A DNA stretch of 64,000 bases, taken from positions 496,001 to 560,000 of the forward strand of contig NZ_JBKEIT010000002.1 of assembly GCF_046365375.1 (NCBI RefSeq), in the 5' to 3' direction. The number at the start of each line of letters is the position of its first letter. Position 1 is the stretch's first letter. Below are positions 36,012-43,763 of this stretch, piece after piece. The translations under genes and the position numbers were made by a program. The notes under the pieces were generated by a model. The model did not search any database. It saw nothing but the letters and a program-made list of their open reading frames with translations, and had not been told where the DNA came from. This DNA comes from Butyricimonas muris. Its GTDB lineage: Bacteria > Bacteroidota > Bacteroidia > Bacteroidales > Marinifilaceae.

Positions 36012-36043
36012 CAAAATTATGGCTTTATTGTCAATAATGCAAG
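36012..36043 (-). promoter_or_regulatory. promoter of the AraC gene
   Basis: On the minus strand CTTG (36040-36043), 20 bp, then TAATTTTG (36012-36019), 18 bp before the start at 35994. This fits the TTTG-N19-21-TAnnTTTG architecture of Bacteroidetes promoters. Confidence 0.55.
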
Positions 36044-36055
36044 TGATATACGATA

Positions 36056-36063
36056 TACATTTG
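36056..36063 (+). promoter_or_regulatory. -7 box of the small membrane protein gene
   Basis: TACATTTG, 25 bp before the ATG at 36089; the best -33-like ATTG is 25 bp upstream, longer than usual. Confidence 0.4.
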
Positions 36064-36088
36064 TTCTATCATTTTTAAAACTTGAAAT

Positions 36089-36487
36089 ATGAAAATAGAA
36101 TTGGTACCCGCGAGTAAGATTTTATCCATCATGATAGTCTGTTTGGGAGTTATACACGAGATTGCGACATTCACGCCACTTGTACAAGACGGTTTGGAGT
36201 GCTTGTCGAGAAGTGATTTTAATAGCGTGATATATATGAGTTTGATGTGTGGGGCTTCCCTTGTTTTGAGTGGGTGGTTATTGTTGCTATTACTCCCCAA
36301 GAATGTAACGCATGCGTTTCTTGCTTACCCAATTTTATTGATAAGTATTTTTGTGCTTATCAATGGAATTGTGTCTGTTATTTTTATGGTTGACAATCCG
36401 TTTGCTTGGTTCGTACTCGTGTCGGGATTATTAATAACTATAATTTCTGCCTGTAATTATATACTTTTCACGCCAAATGATAAATGA
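36089..36487 (+). CDS. small four-helix membrane protein, unknown function
   Basis: A 132-aa protein with four predicted transmembrane helices: residues about 8-28, 48-68, 77-97 and 104-126. The sequence has no recognisable motif. It is divergently transcribed from an AraC regulator, an arrangement typical for a regulator and its target. Identity unknown. Confidence 0.75.
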   Translation: MKIELVPASKILSIMIVCLGVIHEIATFTPLVQDGLECLSRSDFNSVIYMSLMCGASLVLSGWLLLLLLPKNVTHAFLAYPILLISIFVLINGIVSVIFMVDNPFAWFVLVSGLLITIISACNYILFTPNDK

Positions 36488-36583
36488 GATTAACGTGTAA
36501 AGAATAAACCTTTTTGCTCCTTTATCCGTATAGAGTGGTGTGATTTTTATAACATAACATATACAATTTATTAAAAGGAAAGA

Positions 36584-36895
36584 ATGAAAGCAGCATTGTT
36601 TTTAGAAGATAACCAACTTTGCCACCTTAGTGGAAATATAGAAGGAAAAGCGATAAAGGTGTCAACGATTACGACAGAGGATGATAAGGTTGTTTCTATA
36701 AAAAACAGAGAGGTGAAAAACTGGAACGTGAATTATTTCGTCCAATGGCTCGCGGAATGCGGGATAAAGATGATTTATGTTTCTGGAATTGACGAGAAGA
36801 TAAGACGTTTTTTTGAGCAGATGAAAATTATCGTGAACGTGAAAACTTCATCGGATCACCCTCTTTTAGTGAGAGAGATTACTTCTTGGGATTAA
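36584..36895 (+). CDS. small conserved protein, paralogue of the one at 3207-3518
   Basis: A 103-aa protein equal in length to that at 3207-3518 and about two thirds identical by eye: MK-ALF-E--QLCHL, STITTE-DKVVSIKN, GIKMIYVSGIDEKI-RFFEQ and KIIVNVK are shared. A possible NifX-like fold is only suggested by the beta-alpha-beta pattern. The copies lie 33 kb apart with unrelated neighbours. A terminator follows 47 bp after the stop. Confidence 0.7.
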   Translation: MKAALFLEDNQLCHLSGNIEGKAIKVSTITTEDDKVVSIKNREVKNWNVNYFVQWLAECGIKMIYVSGIDEKIRRFFEQMKIIVNVKTSSDHPLLVREITSWD

Positions 36896-36941
36896 AGTAG
36901 GAATCTTAGGTTAGTTTCCGGTTTAAACATGGTTTAAACAA

Positions 36942-37006
36942 GGGGCAATCGGAAAATCAGTAATTGAAACAAACTTTCATTCATGGATTTTTCGATTGTC
37001 CTTTTT
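36942..37006 (+). terminator. long-stem rho-independent terminator
   Basis: GGGGCAATCGGAAAATC (36942-36958) pairs with GATTTTTCGATTGTCC (36986-37001) with few mismatches and a 27-base loop, followed by a T run. Confidence 0.65.
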
Positions 37007-37117
37007 TAATAAAGTCTTGTTGTTGAGGTGTGTGCGGCAAAAAATAGGTTGATATTTCGGTTGACAAATTGGTTGACAAAACCATTGAAAATCGCACAAA
37101 ATAAGGATAAAAGAAAA

Positions 37118-37139
37118 GAGAGTCACTTTTGTAACTCTC
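37118..37139 (-). terminator. terminator of the tRNA-Phe gene
   Basis: On the minus strand GAGAGTTAC, AAAA loop, GTGACTCTC, then TTTTCTTTT; one U-G wobble. It lies 11 bases after the tRNA. Confidence 0.75.
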
Positions 37140-37149
37140 TCTTATTCAG

Positions 37150-37222
37150 TGGTGCCACCAGGAATCGAACCGGGGACACAAGGATTTTCAGTCCTTTGCT
37201 CTACCAACTGAGCTATGGCACC
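37150..37222 (-). tRNA. tRNA-Phe (anticodon GAA)
   Basis: The minus strand gives a 73-nt cloverleaf: acceptor GGTGCCA/TGGCACC, D arm GCTCAGTTGGTAGAGC, anticodon arm AAGGA-CTGAAAA-TCCTT with anticodon GAA, T arm CCCGG-TTCGATT-CCTGG, discriminator A, no encoded CCA. The third T-stem pair is a C-U mismatch. Confidence 0.95.
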
Positions 37223-37403
37223 ATCGTTATGTTTTAACGGGTGCAAAAGTAGGGGAATTTTTTGAAATTGCAAGCGATTATAAAGAAAAAATAGAATCGG
37301 GATGAAAAAAAATAGGGGAGATGGAGAATAGGTGGCTTCCGGCGAGTGTTTTTCGGGGGTGAGATAAATTTTAAGGAATTAGCGAAAAAAAGTGATATTA
37401 ATT

Positions 37404-37432
37404 TTTGATTATTAATAAATTAGTTATATTTG
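37404..37432 (+). promoter_or_regulatory. promoter of the RNA-binding protein gene
   Basis: TTTG (37404-37407), 17 bp, TATATTTG (37425-37432). It would give a 5' leader of about 90 nt rich in T before the GTG start at 37528. Confidence 0.55.
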
Positions 37433-37527
37433 CTGCGGTAGAAGTTAAATAGTTGTTTATCGTTGAAACCAAAGATATCTATCTACGTACCCTTCTACAT
37501 GTATTATTAATTTTAATTATTTTTATT

Positions 37528-37821
37528 GTGAATATTTTTGTTGCAAAGCTAAGTTCTGCCACCACGAGTGAAGACTTGCAAGCTCTTTTCGCGGAGCACG
37601 GTTCTGTTTCTTCAGCCAAAGTAATTATGGACAAAGAAACTGGTAATTCTAAATGTTTTGGTTTTGTTGAAATGGAAGACGAGACGGAAGGTTTCAACGC
37701 GATCAATGCTTTAAACGAGTCAGATTTTCAAGGACGGAAAATTGTTGTGAAAAAAGCAAGACCGAGAGAAGAAGGAGGCGATAATAGAGGTTATAGAGCA
37801 CCGAGAGAAAGAAGATTCTAA
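37528..37821 (+). CDS. RRM-type RNA-binding protein
   Basis: A 97-aa single RNA-recognition-motif protein. RNP2 is VNIFVAKLS (1-9) and RNP1 is KCFGFVEM (46-53), followed by an Arg/Gly-rich tail (RPREEGGDNRGYRAPRERRF). The frame stays open upstream to 37453, but that adds an A+T-coded hydrophobic stretch unlike the family, and Bacteroidetes homologues begin with M-N-I-F; I therefore start at GTG 37528. Such proteins are cold-shock-like RNA chaperones or post-transcriptional regulators in Bacteroides, with long leaders. A bidirectional terminator follows. Confidence 0.85.
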   Translation: MNIFVAKLSSATTSEDLQALFAEHGSVSSAKVIMDKETGNSKCFGFVEMEDETEGFNAINALNESDFQGRKIVVKKARPREEGGDNRGYRAPRERRF

Positions 37822-37842
37822 TCCCAATCGCTAAAGAAAAAA

Positions 37843-37872
37843 ATCGAGAGTCTATTAACTCTCGATTTTTTT
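37843..37872. terminator. bidirectional rho-independent terminator
   Basis: ATCGAGAG (37843-37850), 8-nt loop, CTCTCGAT (37859-37866), flanked by an A run before and a T run after, between convergent genes. Confidence 0.85.
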
Positions 37873-37880
37873 GTGGGCAT

Positions 37881-38483
37881 TTATTCCCTGTACTTCATTT
37901 TCAAATAGGCGTACAGCACCCGATGCATCAGTCCGGCTTCTTCCAGTTCCTCGTCCGAGAGGTTGGGAGCGAGTTCAATGTCATTGCTGACATCGGAGAG
38001 TTGTTCGTCCCGGTCGATACGGTTGCCGAAGTTTTGTTCCATGAAGAAAATATCGAATAACTGCATCCGTTCAAGGGATTCCAACGCAAGTTTCCGGGCT
38101 TCCAATAGATTGTCCGCCCTGTATTTTTTCAGAAATACTTCGATCATGCTATCCGTGAAATAGTCTGCGAAATAATGCATCAATATGATTCGTTTCTTCA
38201 CGCAATCGTAGATGTTTTCCGGGGAACATGTGATTCTTTCGCTGATGCCCAAGTATGCCAGTTCAGCCAGTTCGATGCTCTCTTCTTCTTCCTCATCCAG
38301 TTCGAGCAAGAGGATTTTGTATAGCATATCGGAAAATTCCTCTTGGCGGGTTATTGTCCGGCTCTCGTGATAATAGCGGAATCTGTCGGGGATGACTTTT
38401 CTCAACAACAGGCGGAGGGCTTTTCGGTCGCCGCTGGCACTGTGCAGTAAAGATTCGTCCAATATATTGTCCAGTTTGCTCAT
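37881..38483 (-). CDS. conserved hypothetical protein
   Basis: A 200-aa acidic protein, no signal peptide, predicted all-helical (LLLRKVIPDRFRYYHESRTI; LLELDEEEEESIELAELAYL; EVFLKKYRADNLLEARKLAL). I do not recognise a family. It sits 10 bp downstream of thiL on the same strand, so it is probably co-transcribed with it. Confidence 0.65.
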   Translation of the reverse strand: MSKLDNILDESLLHSASGDRKALRLLLRKVIPDRFRYYHESRTITRQEEFSDMLYKILLLELDEEEEESIELAELAYLGISERITCSPENIYDCVKKRIILMHYFADYFTDSMIEVFLKKYRADNLLEARKLALESLERMQLFDIFFMEQNFGNRIDRDEQLSDVSNDIELAPNLSDEELEEAGLMHRVLYAYLKMKYRE

Positions 38484-38493
38484 GGTCGATCGT

Positions 38494-39546
38494 TTATTGT
38501 TGGTTATCGGGGTTAAAATTTACCCAGCCTTGTGCTTTCAGTTCGAAAGAATTGCCGTCTTTCGTGATCAAGTTATATCCTTCGCTTTTGGCACAGGTAT
38601 GCCCGATGATGCTGATTCCTTCCATGGCGGATAATTTCTCGAAATCTTCCAGCGGGGCGGTAAACAGCAGTTCGTAGTCCTCGCCGCCGGAGAGGGCACA
38701 CACGGTGGCGTTCATGTTCAGTTCTTCCGCCATTTTGTAAGTCTGGTAATCAATCGGGAGTTTATCCTCGTATATTTTACAACCCAGGCCGGAATCATGG
38801 CATATGTGCAATACCTCGGAAGAGAGGCCGTCGGAAACGTCCATCATAGCCGTGGGCTTGATGCCTTTTTCTTTCAACAGGCGGACGATATCCTGCCGGG
38901 CTTCCGGTTTTAGCTGGCGTTCCAGTATGTACTCGTAGCCGGAGAAGTCCGGTTGGGAACTCTGGTTTTCTTGAAATACCACTTTTTCCCGCTCCAGTAA
39001 TTGCAAACCCATGTAGGCGGCTCCCAAATCCCCGCTTACGCAGATCAAGTTGTTTTCTTTTGCCGTGTTGCGGTATGTGATCTCTTCGTCGTCAGCTTCC
39101 CCGAGCACGGTGATGCTGATACACATGCCGGTTTTGGAAGATGTCGTGTCGCCGCCCACGAGGTCTACCCCGTATTGGTCGCAGGCGAGGTAAATCCCCT
39201 CGTATAATTCTTCCACGGCTTCCAGCGAAAAGCGGTTGGATATGGCTAACGAAACGGTAATCTGTTTCGCCGTGCCGTTCATGGCGCAAATGTCGCTGAC
39301 GTTGGTCGCCACGGCCTTGTATCCCAGATGTTTCAATGGGGCATACGCGAGGTCGAAATGTACACCTTCTATCAACATGTCCGTGCTGACGAGCACTTTT
39401 TTATCCTTGTAGTCCAGTACCGCGGCATCGTCGCCGACTCCTTTCACGGAAGAAGTATTTTTTAATTTTATATCTTGTGTCAAGTGACGGATTAACCCGA
39501 ATTCCCCTAACGTGGATAGTTTTGTCAATGGTTTGTTTTCACTCAT
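38494..39546 (-). CDS. thiL: thiamine-monophosphate kinase ThiL
   Basis: A 350-aa AIR-synthase-fold kinase converting thiamine phosphate to thiamine diphosphate with ATP. It begins with LGEFGLIRHLTQDI and has the signature GVGDDAAVLDYKDKKVLVSTDML (36-58) and EGVHFDLAYAPLKHLGYKA; conserved metal-binding aspartates occur at DLVGGDTTS (near 129) and TAMMDVSDGLSSEV (near 238). It is of typical length. Its own promoter (39573-39604) is visible, with a -33 and -7 box. The next gene on the strand is a hypothetical protein. Confidence 0.93.
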   Translation of the reverse strand: MSENKPLTKLSTLGEFGLIRHLTQDIKLKNTSSVKGVGDDAAVLDYKDKKVLVSTDMLIEGVHFDLAYAPLKHLGYKAVATNVSDICAMNGTAKQITVSLAISNRFSLEAVEELYEGIYLACDQYGVDLVGGDTTSSKTGMCISITVLGEADDEEITYRNTAKENNLICVSGDLGAAYMGLQLLEREKVVFQENQSSQPDFSGYEYILERQLKPEARQDIVRLLKEKGIKPTAMMDVSDGLSSEVLHICHDSGLGCKIYEDKLPIDYQTYKMAEELNMNATVCALSGGEDYELLFTAPLEDFEKLSAMEGISIIGHTCAKSEGYNLITKDGNSFELKAQGWVNFNPDNQQ

Positions 39547-39572
39547 GCTTCGTGTCTTTCTTATTTCGTGTA

Positions 39573-39604
39573 CAAAAATACACTAAATTGCCGAATGACG
39601 CAAA
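39573..39604 (-). promoter_or_regulatory. promoter of thiL
   Basis: On the minus strand TTTG (39601-39604), 20 bp, TATTTTTG (39573-39580), 26 bp before the ATG at 39546. This is a full match to the Bacteroidetes -33/-7 pattern. Confidence 0.7.
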
Positions 39605-39624
39605 TGGGAAGTCGCTTCGCTCAA

Positions 39625-39780
39625 GTCAAAGGTTCATAAAGTCCATAAGGTTCGTAAAATCCGTAGATCTTGCGGGTGCTTAACCTACGGCAGCTTTGCT
39701 GCCGATGAACACAGTCCGAAGGACGCCCGTGACTTTATAGACTTTATGAATTTTAAGAGCCGAAGGCTCGACTTTATGGA
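39625..39780. repeat. dispersed intergenic composite repeat, copy 4 (longest)
   Basis: 9-bp units (AGGTTCATA, AAGTCCATA, AGGTTCGTA) are followed by CTTGCGGGTGCTT, the hairpin ACGGCAGCTTTGCTGCCG, then TCCGAAGGACGCCCGTGACTTT, and reverse-orientation units (CTTTATAGA, CTTTATGAA). A second hairpin, GAGCCGAAGGCTC, lies inside. The module order matches the copy at 2975-3105. It lies between thiL and the suf promoter. Confidence 0.78.
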
Positions 39781-39926
39781 CCGGATGAAAAGCGTTTTGG
39801 CGCATTTCTCCTGTGGCTTTGCCACGTTGCAGGTTACGGGTTGGCTGGTTGCAAGTTTTTCTTGTTCGCGGGTTTATGCCTCGGCGGTTGAATCATAATA
39901 TTGGTTTATCACGTAATAGATATTAT

Positions 39927-39971
39927 CTACCCCATAGATAATTGGGTAGGTGATATTTTTTTGTACTTTTG
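39927..39971 (+). promoter_or_regulatory. promoter and possible operator of the suf operon
   Basis: TTGG (39942-39945), 18 bp, TACTTTTG (39964-39971) form a plausible promoter. It overlaps an inverted repeat CTACCC (39927-39932) / GGGTAG (39944-39949) with flanking TAT/ATA. Such a site overlapping the -33 box could bind a repressor of the Rrf2/IscR type, but no such gene is nearby. Confidence 0.45.
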
Positions 39972-40016
39972 CACAAATTGAATAATTAGGTCTTGTCAGG
40001 GGGTATATCCTTGTCA

Positions 40017-40044
40017 TTTTCAATTTTCAATTTTCAATTTTCAA
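40017..40044 (+). repeat. 7-bp tandem repeat (TTTTCAA)x4 in front of sufB
   Basis: Four exact copies of TTTTCAA in the untranslated leader, ending 10 bp before the ATG of sufB. Confidence 0.9.
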
Positions 40045-40054
40045 TTAATGAGTT

Positions 40055-41500
40055 ATGGCTAAAGAACAAGACGATATATTGAATGAAGTAACCGAGGGTG
40101 AGTATAAATACGGCTTTGTTTCTGACGTGGAAACTGAGATGATCGGCAAGGGATTGAACGAGTCTGTTGTCCGGTTGATTTCACAAAAGAAAGAGGAACC
40201 CGAGTGGTTGCTGGAATTTCGGTTGAAAGCGTATCGGCATTGGTTGACCATGAAGATGCCCGCGTGGGCGCAATTGGAGATACCGCCGATTGATTATCAG
40301 GATATAGTGTATTACGCTGCCCCGAAGCAGGAAGTGAAAAAGTCTTGGGATGAGGTTGATCCCGAGTTGAAAGCTACTTTCGATAAATTGGGGATTCCCT
40401 TGGACGAGCAGAAGACGCTTTCCGGGGTAGCCGTTGACGCGGTCATGGATAGCGTGTCGGTGAAAACGACGTTCAAGGAGGCGTTGGCTGAACGGGGAGT
40501 TATTTTCTGTTCTTTCTCCGAGGCGGTGAAGAATCACCCGGATTTGATAAAACGTTACTTGGGCTCCGTGGTGCCTTATTCCGATAATTATTTCGCTGCG
40601 TTAAATTCGGCGGTATTCAGTGACGGGTCGTTCGTGTATATCCCGAAAGGGGTGCGATGCCCGATGGAGTTGTCGACTTATTTCCGTATCAATGCGGCGA
40701 AGACGGGACAGTTCGAGCGTACGCTGATCGTGGCGGAGGAGGAGAGTTACGTGAGTTACCTTGAAGGGTGTACCGCCCCGCAGCGGGACGAGAATCAACT
40801 GCACGCCGCTATCGTGGAGATCGTGATCGAGAAGAATGCCGAGGTGAAATACAGTACCGTGCAGAACTGGTACCCGGGTGACAAGAACGGGAAGGGCGGT
40901 ATCTATAATTTCGTGACGAAGCGGGGAATTTGCAAGGGGGAGAATGCCAAGTTGATTTGGGCACAAGTGGAAACCGGATCGGCTATCACGTGGAAGTACC
41001 CGAGCACGATATTGAAGGGCGACGGTTCCGTGAGCGAGTTCTATTCCGTGGCGGTGACGAATAATTACCAGCAAGCGGACACGGGAACCAAGATGATACA
41101 TATCGGGAATAATACCCGTAGCCGTATCGTGTCGAAAGGTATTTCGGCGGGGTATAGTTCCAACTCCTACCGGGGAAAGGTGAAAGTGGTGAAAAGTTGT
41201 CACGGGGCACGTAATTTCTCGCAGTGTGATTCGTTATTACTGGGAGATAAATGCGGCGCGCACACGTTCCCTTATCTTGAGGTGGCTAATCCCACGGCAC
41301 AGGTGGAACACGAGGCGACGACTTCCAAGATTGGTGAAGACCAGATATTTTACTGCAACCAGCGGGGAATATCCACGGAGGACGCTGTCGGCTTGATCAT
41401 CAAGGGGTACGCCGGAGATGTTATCAACAAAATGCCGATGGAGTTTGCCGTTGAAGCGCAGAAATTATTGCAGATTAGCTTGGAAGGAAGCGTGGGATGA
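40055..41500 (+). CDS. sufB: SufB, iron-sulfur cluster assembly scaffold
   Basis: A 481-aa SufB. It is the scaffold subunit of the SufBCD complex for assembling Fe-S clusters. The family blocks are MKMPAWAQLEIPPIDYQDIVYYAAPK, the beta-helix region FSDGSFVYIPKGVRCPMELS, and the C-terminal signature SLLLGDKCGAHTFPYLEV (containing the conserved Cys406-type cysteine) and NPTAQVEHEATTSKIGEDQIFYC. The first gene of sufB-C-D-S-E-(DUF59). It has its own promoter at about 39942-39971 and a heptanucleotide repeat in its leader. Confidence 0.95.
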   Translation: MAKEQDDILNEVTEGEYKYGFVSDVETEMIGKGLNESVVRLISQKKEEPEWLLEFRLKAYRHWLTMKMPAWAQLEIPPIDYQDIVYYAAPKQEVKKSWDEVDPELKATFDKLGIPLDEQKTLSGVAVDAVMDSVSVKTTFKEALAERGVIFCSFSEAVKNHPDLIKRYLGSVVPYSDNYFAALNSAVFSDGSFVYIPKGVRCPMELSTYFRINAAKTGQFERTLIVAEEESYVSYLEGCTAPQRDENQLHAAIVEIVIEKNAEVKYSTVQNWYPGDKNGKGGIYNFVTKRGICKGENAKLIWAQVETGSAITWKYPSTILKGDGSVSEFYSVAVTNNYQQADTGTKMIHIGNNTRSRIVSKGISAGYSSNSYRGKVKVVKSCHGARNFSQCDSLLLGDKCGAHTFPYLEVANPTAQVEHEATTSKIGEDQIFYCNQRGISTEDAVGLIIKGYAGDVINKMPMEFAVEAQKLLQISLEGSVG

Positions 41501-41589
41501 TATGGAAGCGATTTATGATTTGAGATTTACGATTTATGAATGACAAATTATGATTTATGGTTTTGGACGAGGGCGGTTGGTGCGGTTGG

Positions 41590-41617
41590 AATCTGAAATC
41601 TAAAATCTAAAATCTAA
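41590..41617 (+). repeat. 7-bp tandem repeat (AATCTAA)x4 in front of sufC
   Basis: Four AATCTRA units (the first with G) that end directly at the ATG of sufC at 41619. Upstream (41510-41570) are degenerate GATTTATGA-like units. Confidence 0.85.
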
Positions 41618-41618
41618 A

Positions 41619-42392
41619 ATGAATATGAAGGGTTTACTAAAGATAAAGAATTTGCACGCCTCGATAGACGGGAAGGAGATTTTGAAGGGGATTGACTTGG
41701 AGGTGAACGCGGGCGAGATACACGCGATTATGGGACCGAACGGGGCAGGGAAAAGTACACTTTCCGCCGTGTTGACGGGACGGGAGTGTTTCGAGGTGAC
41801 GGAAGGGGAGGTTTGGTTTAACGGTAAGAACTTGTTGGAGTTGCCGGCGGAAGACAGGGCGCGGGAAGGGATATTCCTGAGTTTCCAGTATCCGGTGGAG
41901 ATTCCCGGTGTAAGCACGGTCAATTTCTTGAAGACTGCCGTGAATGAACAGCGTAAATACAAGGGGCTGCCGCCTTATCCTGCCGGTGAGTTTCTGAAGA
42001 TGATCCGGGAGAAGATGGAACTCGTGAGCATCGACAGCCGTTTGTTGAACCGCTCGTTGAACGAGGGCTTTTCCGGCGGGGAGAAGAAGAAGAACGAGAT
42101 TTTCCAGATGGCGGTGCTGGAGCCGAAATTGTCTATTCTTGACGAGACGGATTCCGGTTTGGATATCGACGCCTTGCGCATCGTGGCAAACGGGGTGAAC
42201 AAGTTGCGGCGTCCGGATAATTCCACGATCGTGATCACGCACTACCAGAGGTTGTTGGATTATATCGTGCCCGACGTGGTGCACGTGCTGTATGACGGTC
42301 GAATCGTGAAAACCGCCGGCAAGGAGTTGGTTGCGGAGTTGGAGAAACACGGTTATGATTGGATAAAAGAGGAAGTACATTCCGGTAAGTAA
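41619..42392 (+). CDS. sufC: SufC ATPase of the SUF system
   Basis: A 257-aa ABC-type ATPase. Walker A is GPNGAGKST near residue 40, the ABC signature LNEGFSGGEKKKNEIFQM near 150 carries the SufC-specific form SGGEKKKNE, and Walker B is LSILDETDSGLDIDAL with the following His in VITHY. SufC powers the SufBCD scaffold. A second in-frame ATG at 41625 is also possible. The 118-bp gap after sufB is unusually long for this operon and is largely filled with short repeats. Confidence 0.94.
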   Translation: MNMKGLLKIKNLHASIDGKEILKGIDLEVNAGEIHAIMGPNGAGKSTLSAVLTGRECFEVTEGEVWFNGKNLLELPAEDRAREGIFLSFQYPVEIPGVSTVNFLKTAVNEQRKYKGLPPYPAGEFLKMIREKMELVSIDSRLLNRSLNEGFSGGEKKKNEIFQMAVLEPKLSILDETDSGLDIDALRIVANGVNKLRRPDNSTIVITHYQRLLDYIVPDVVHVLYDGRIVKTAGKELVAELEKHGYDWIKEEVHSGK

Positions 42393-42398
42393 TAGACA

Positions 42399-43760
42399 AT
42401 GGAGAGATTAGAGAAAATAAATAACGATTTTGCCACCCTTTTCCGGGAGGGACAACACTTACTCCGGGAGGGATGCGGCGAGGTGATGAACCGTCACCGG
42501 GATGAAGCGTTCGGGCGTTTCGTGGCGCTGGGCGGTGTCCCGTACAAGACGGAAGATTACCTGTACGCGGATACGTTGCCTGTTTTCGACCGGGATTACA
42601 AGGTGGTATTGAAACATATCAAGCAGGGTGTTGATTTGAACGAGTTGTTCAAGTGCCATGTGCCGAATCTGGAAACTAATCTGATGCTGACCATCAACGG
42701 GTGGTTCGTGCAGGAAAACCGTGTTCCCGGGATTCCGGAAGGGGTAATCATTTGCAGTCTTGCCGAGGCGAGCGTGAAGTACAAGGAGATTTTCGAGCAA
42801 CACTATGACCAATACACGCGTCCGGCTGACTCGGACGGGTTGGTGGCGCTGAACACGGCTTTCGCGCAGGACGGCGTGTTCGTGTACGTGCCCGATAACG
42901 TGGTGATGGAGCGTCCGTTGCAAATAGTGAATCTGATGCGGGCTAACGCGGATTTGATGTCTTTCCAGAGAAATATGGTGGTGCTGGGACGTAACGCGAA
43001 AGCGACGATTCTGGTATGTGACCATACCTTGTCGGATGATGTTTTCCTGTCGAATAATGCCACGGAGGTGGTCGTCGGTGAGAATGCCGCGTTTGAATAC
43101 TATCACGTGCAGAATCAACATATAGAGGCGTCGCAGATTAACAGCGTGTTTGTTTGCCAGAAGCGGAACTCGCGTTATGATGCCAACGTGATCTCGCTTT
43201 ACGGCGGGTTCATTCGTAATAATTTGTACGCCGCCTTGAGCGAGGAGGGGTGCGAGTGTAACCTGTACGGGATGTACTTGTCTGACAAAAAACAACAGGT
43301 GGATAATTTCACCTTTATCGACCACATCGCCCCGCGTTGCACGAGTAACCAGCATTTCAAGGGCGTGTTGGACGACGCGGCTCTGGCGAATTTTGCCGGA
43401 CGGATTACCGTGCGACCGGATGCCCAGAAGACAGAGGCTTTTCAGGCGAATAATAACTTGTTGCTGACTGACACGGCACAGGTGAACACGAAGCCGCAAC
43501 TGGTGATTGATGCCGATGACGTGAAATGCAGTCACGGGGCTACCGTGGGACAGATCGACGAAGAGGCTATGTTTTACTTGCGTAGCCGGGGTATCGGTGA
43601 GGCGGAAGCCCGCTTGATGATGATGTTCGGCTTCGCGCACGAGATTGTCGGGCGGGTGAAACTGGAACCTTTGCGGGAGGAGATCGACAATCTGGTGGAT
43701 AAACGTTTAAGAGGAGAATTAACGAAGTGCCACAATTGCGTGATGCACTGTAAGCAATAA
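42399..43760 (+). CDS. sufD: SufD, Fe-S assembly subunit
   Basis: A 453-aa SufD, beta-helix partner of SufB. The family pattern is LNTAFAQDGVFVYVPDNVVMERPLQIV, the C-terminal DDVKCSHGATVGQIDEEAMFYLRSRGI (conserved His in SHGAT) and LEPLREEIDNLVDKRL. It follows sufC with a 6-bp gap and precedes sufS with 3 bp. It has extra cysteines in the C-terminus (KCHNCVMHC). Confidence 0.94.
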   Translation: MERLEKINNDFATLFREGQHLLREGCGEVMNRHRDEAFGRFVALGGVPYKTEDYLYADTLPVFDRDYKVVLKHIKQGVDLNELFKCHVPNLETNLMLTINGWFVQENRVPGIPEGVIICSLAEASVKYKEIFEQHYDQYTRPADSDGLVALNTAFAQDGVFVYVPDNVVMERPLQIVNLMRANADLMSFQRNMVVLGRNAKATILVCDHTLSDDVFLSNNATEVVVGENAAFEYYHVQNQHIEASQINSVFVCQKRNSRYDANVISLYGGFIRNNLYAALSEEGCECNLYGMYLSDKKQQVDNFTFIDHIAPRCTSNQHFKGVLDDAALANFAGRITVRPDAQKTEAFQANNNLLLTDTAQVNTKPQLVIDADDVKCSHGATVGQIDEEAMFYLRSRGIGEAEARLMMMFGFAHEIVGRVKLEPLREEIDNLVDKRLRGELTKCHNCVMHCKQ

Positions 43761-43763
43761 ATT

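Noticed and set aside
37028..37237. 69-aa open frame across the tRNA region
   Set aside because: Its peptide (GATRNRTGDTRIFSP...) is the well-known artefact of translating the reverse complement of a tRNA gene.
37453..37527. 25-residue hydrophobic N-terminus of the RRM protein
   Set aside because: It is A/T-rich leader sequence, not seen in the family, whose members start at the RNP2 strand (GTG 37528 here).
42459..43640. 393-aa open frame on the minus strand across sufD
   Set aside because: Fully antisense to sufD, composition rich in His/Arg/Leu with no family motif; a shadow frame of G+C-rich coding DNA. The same holds for the 423-aa frame antisense to sufS.
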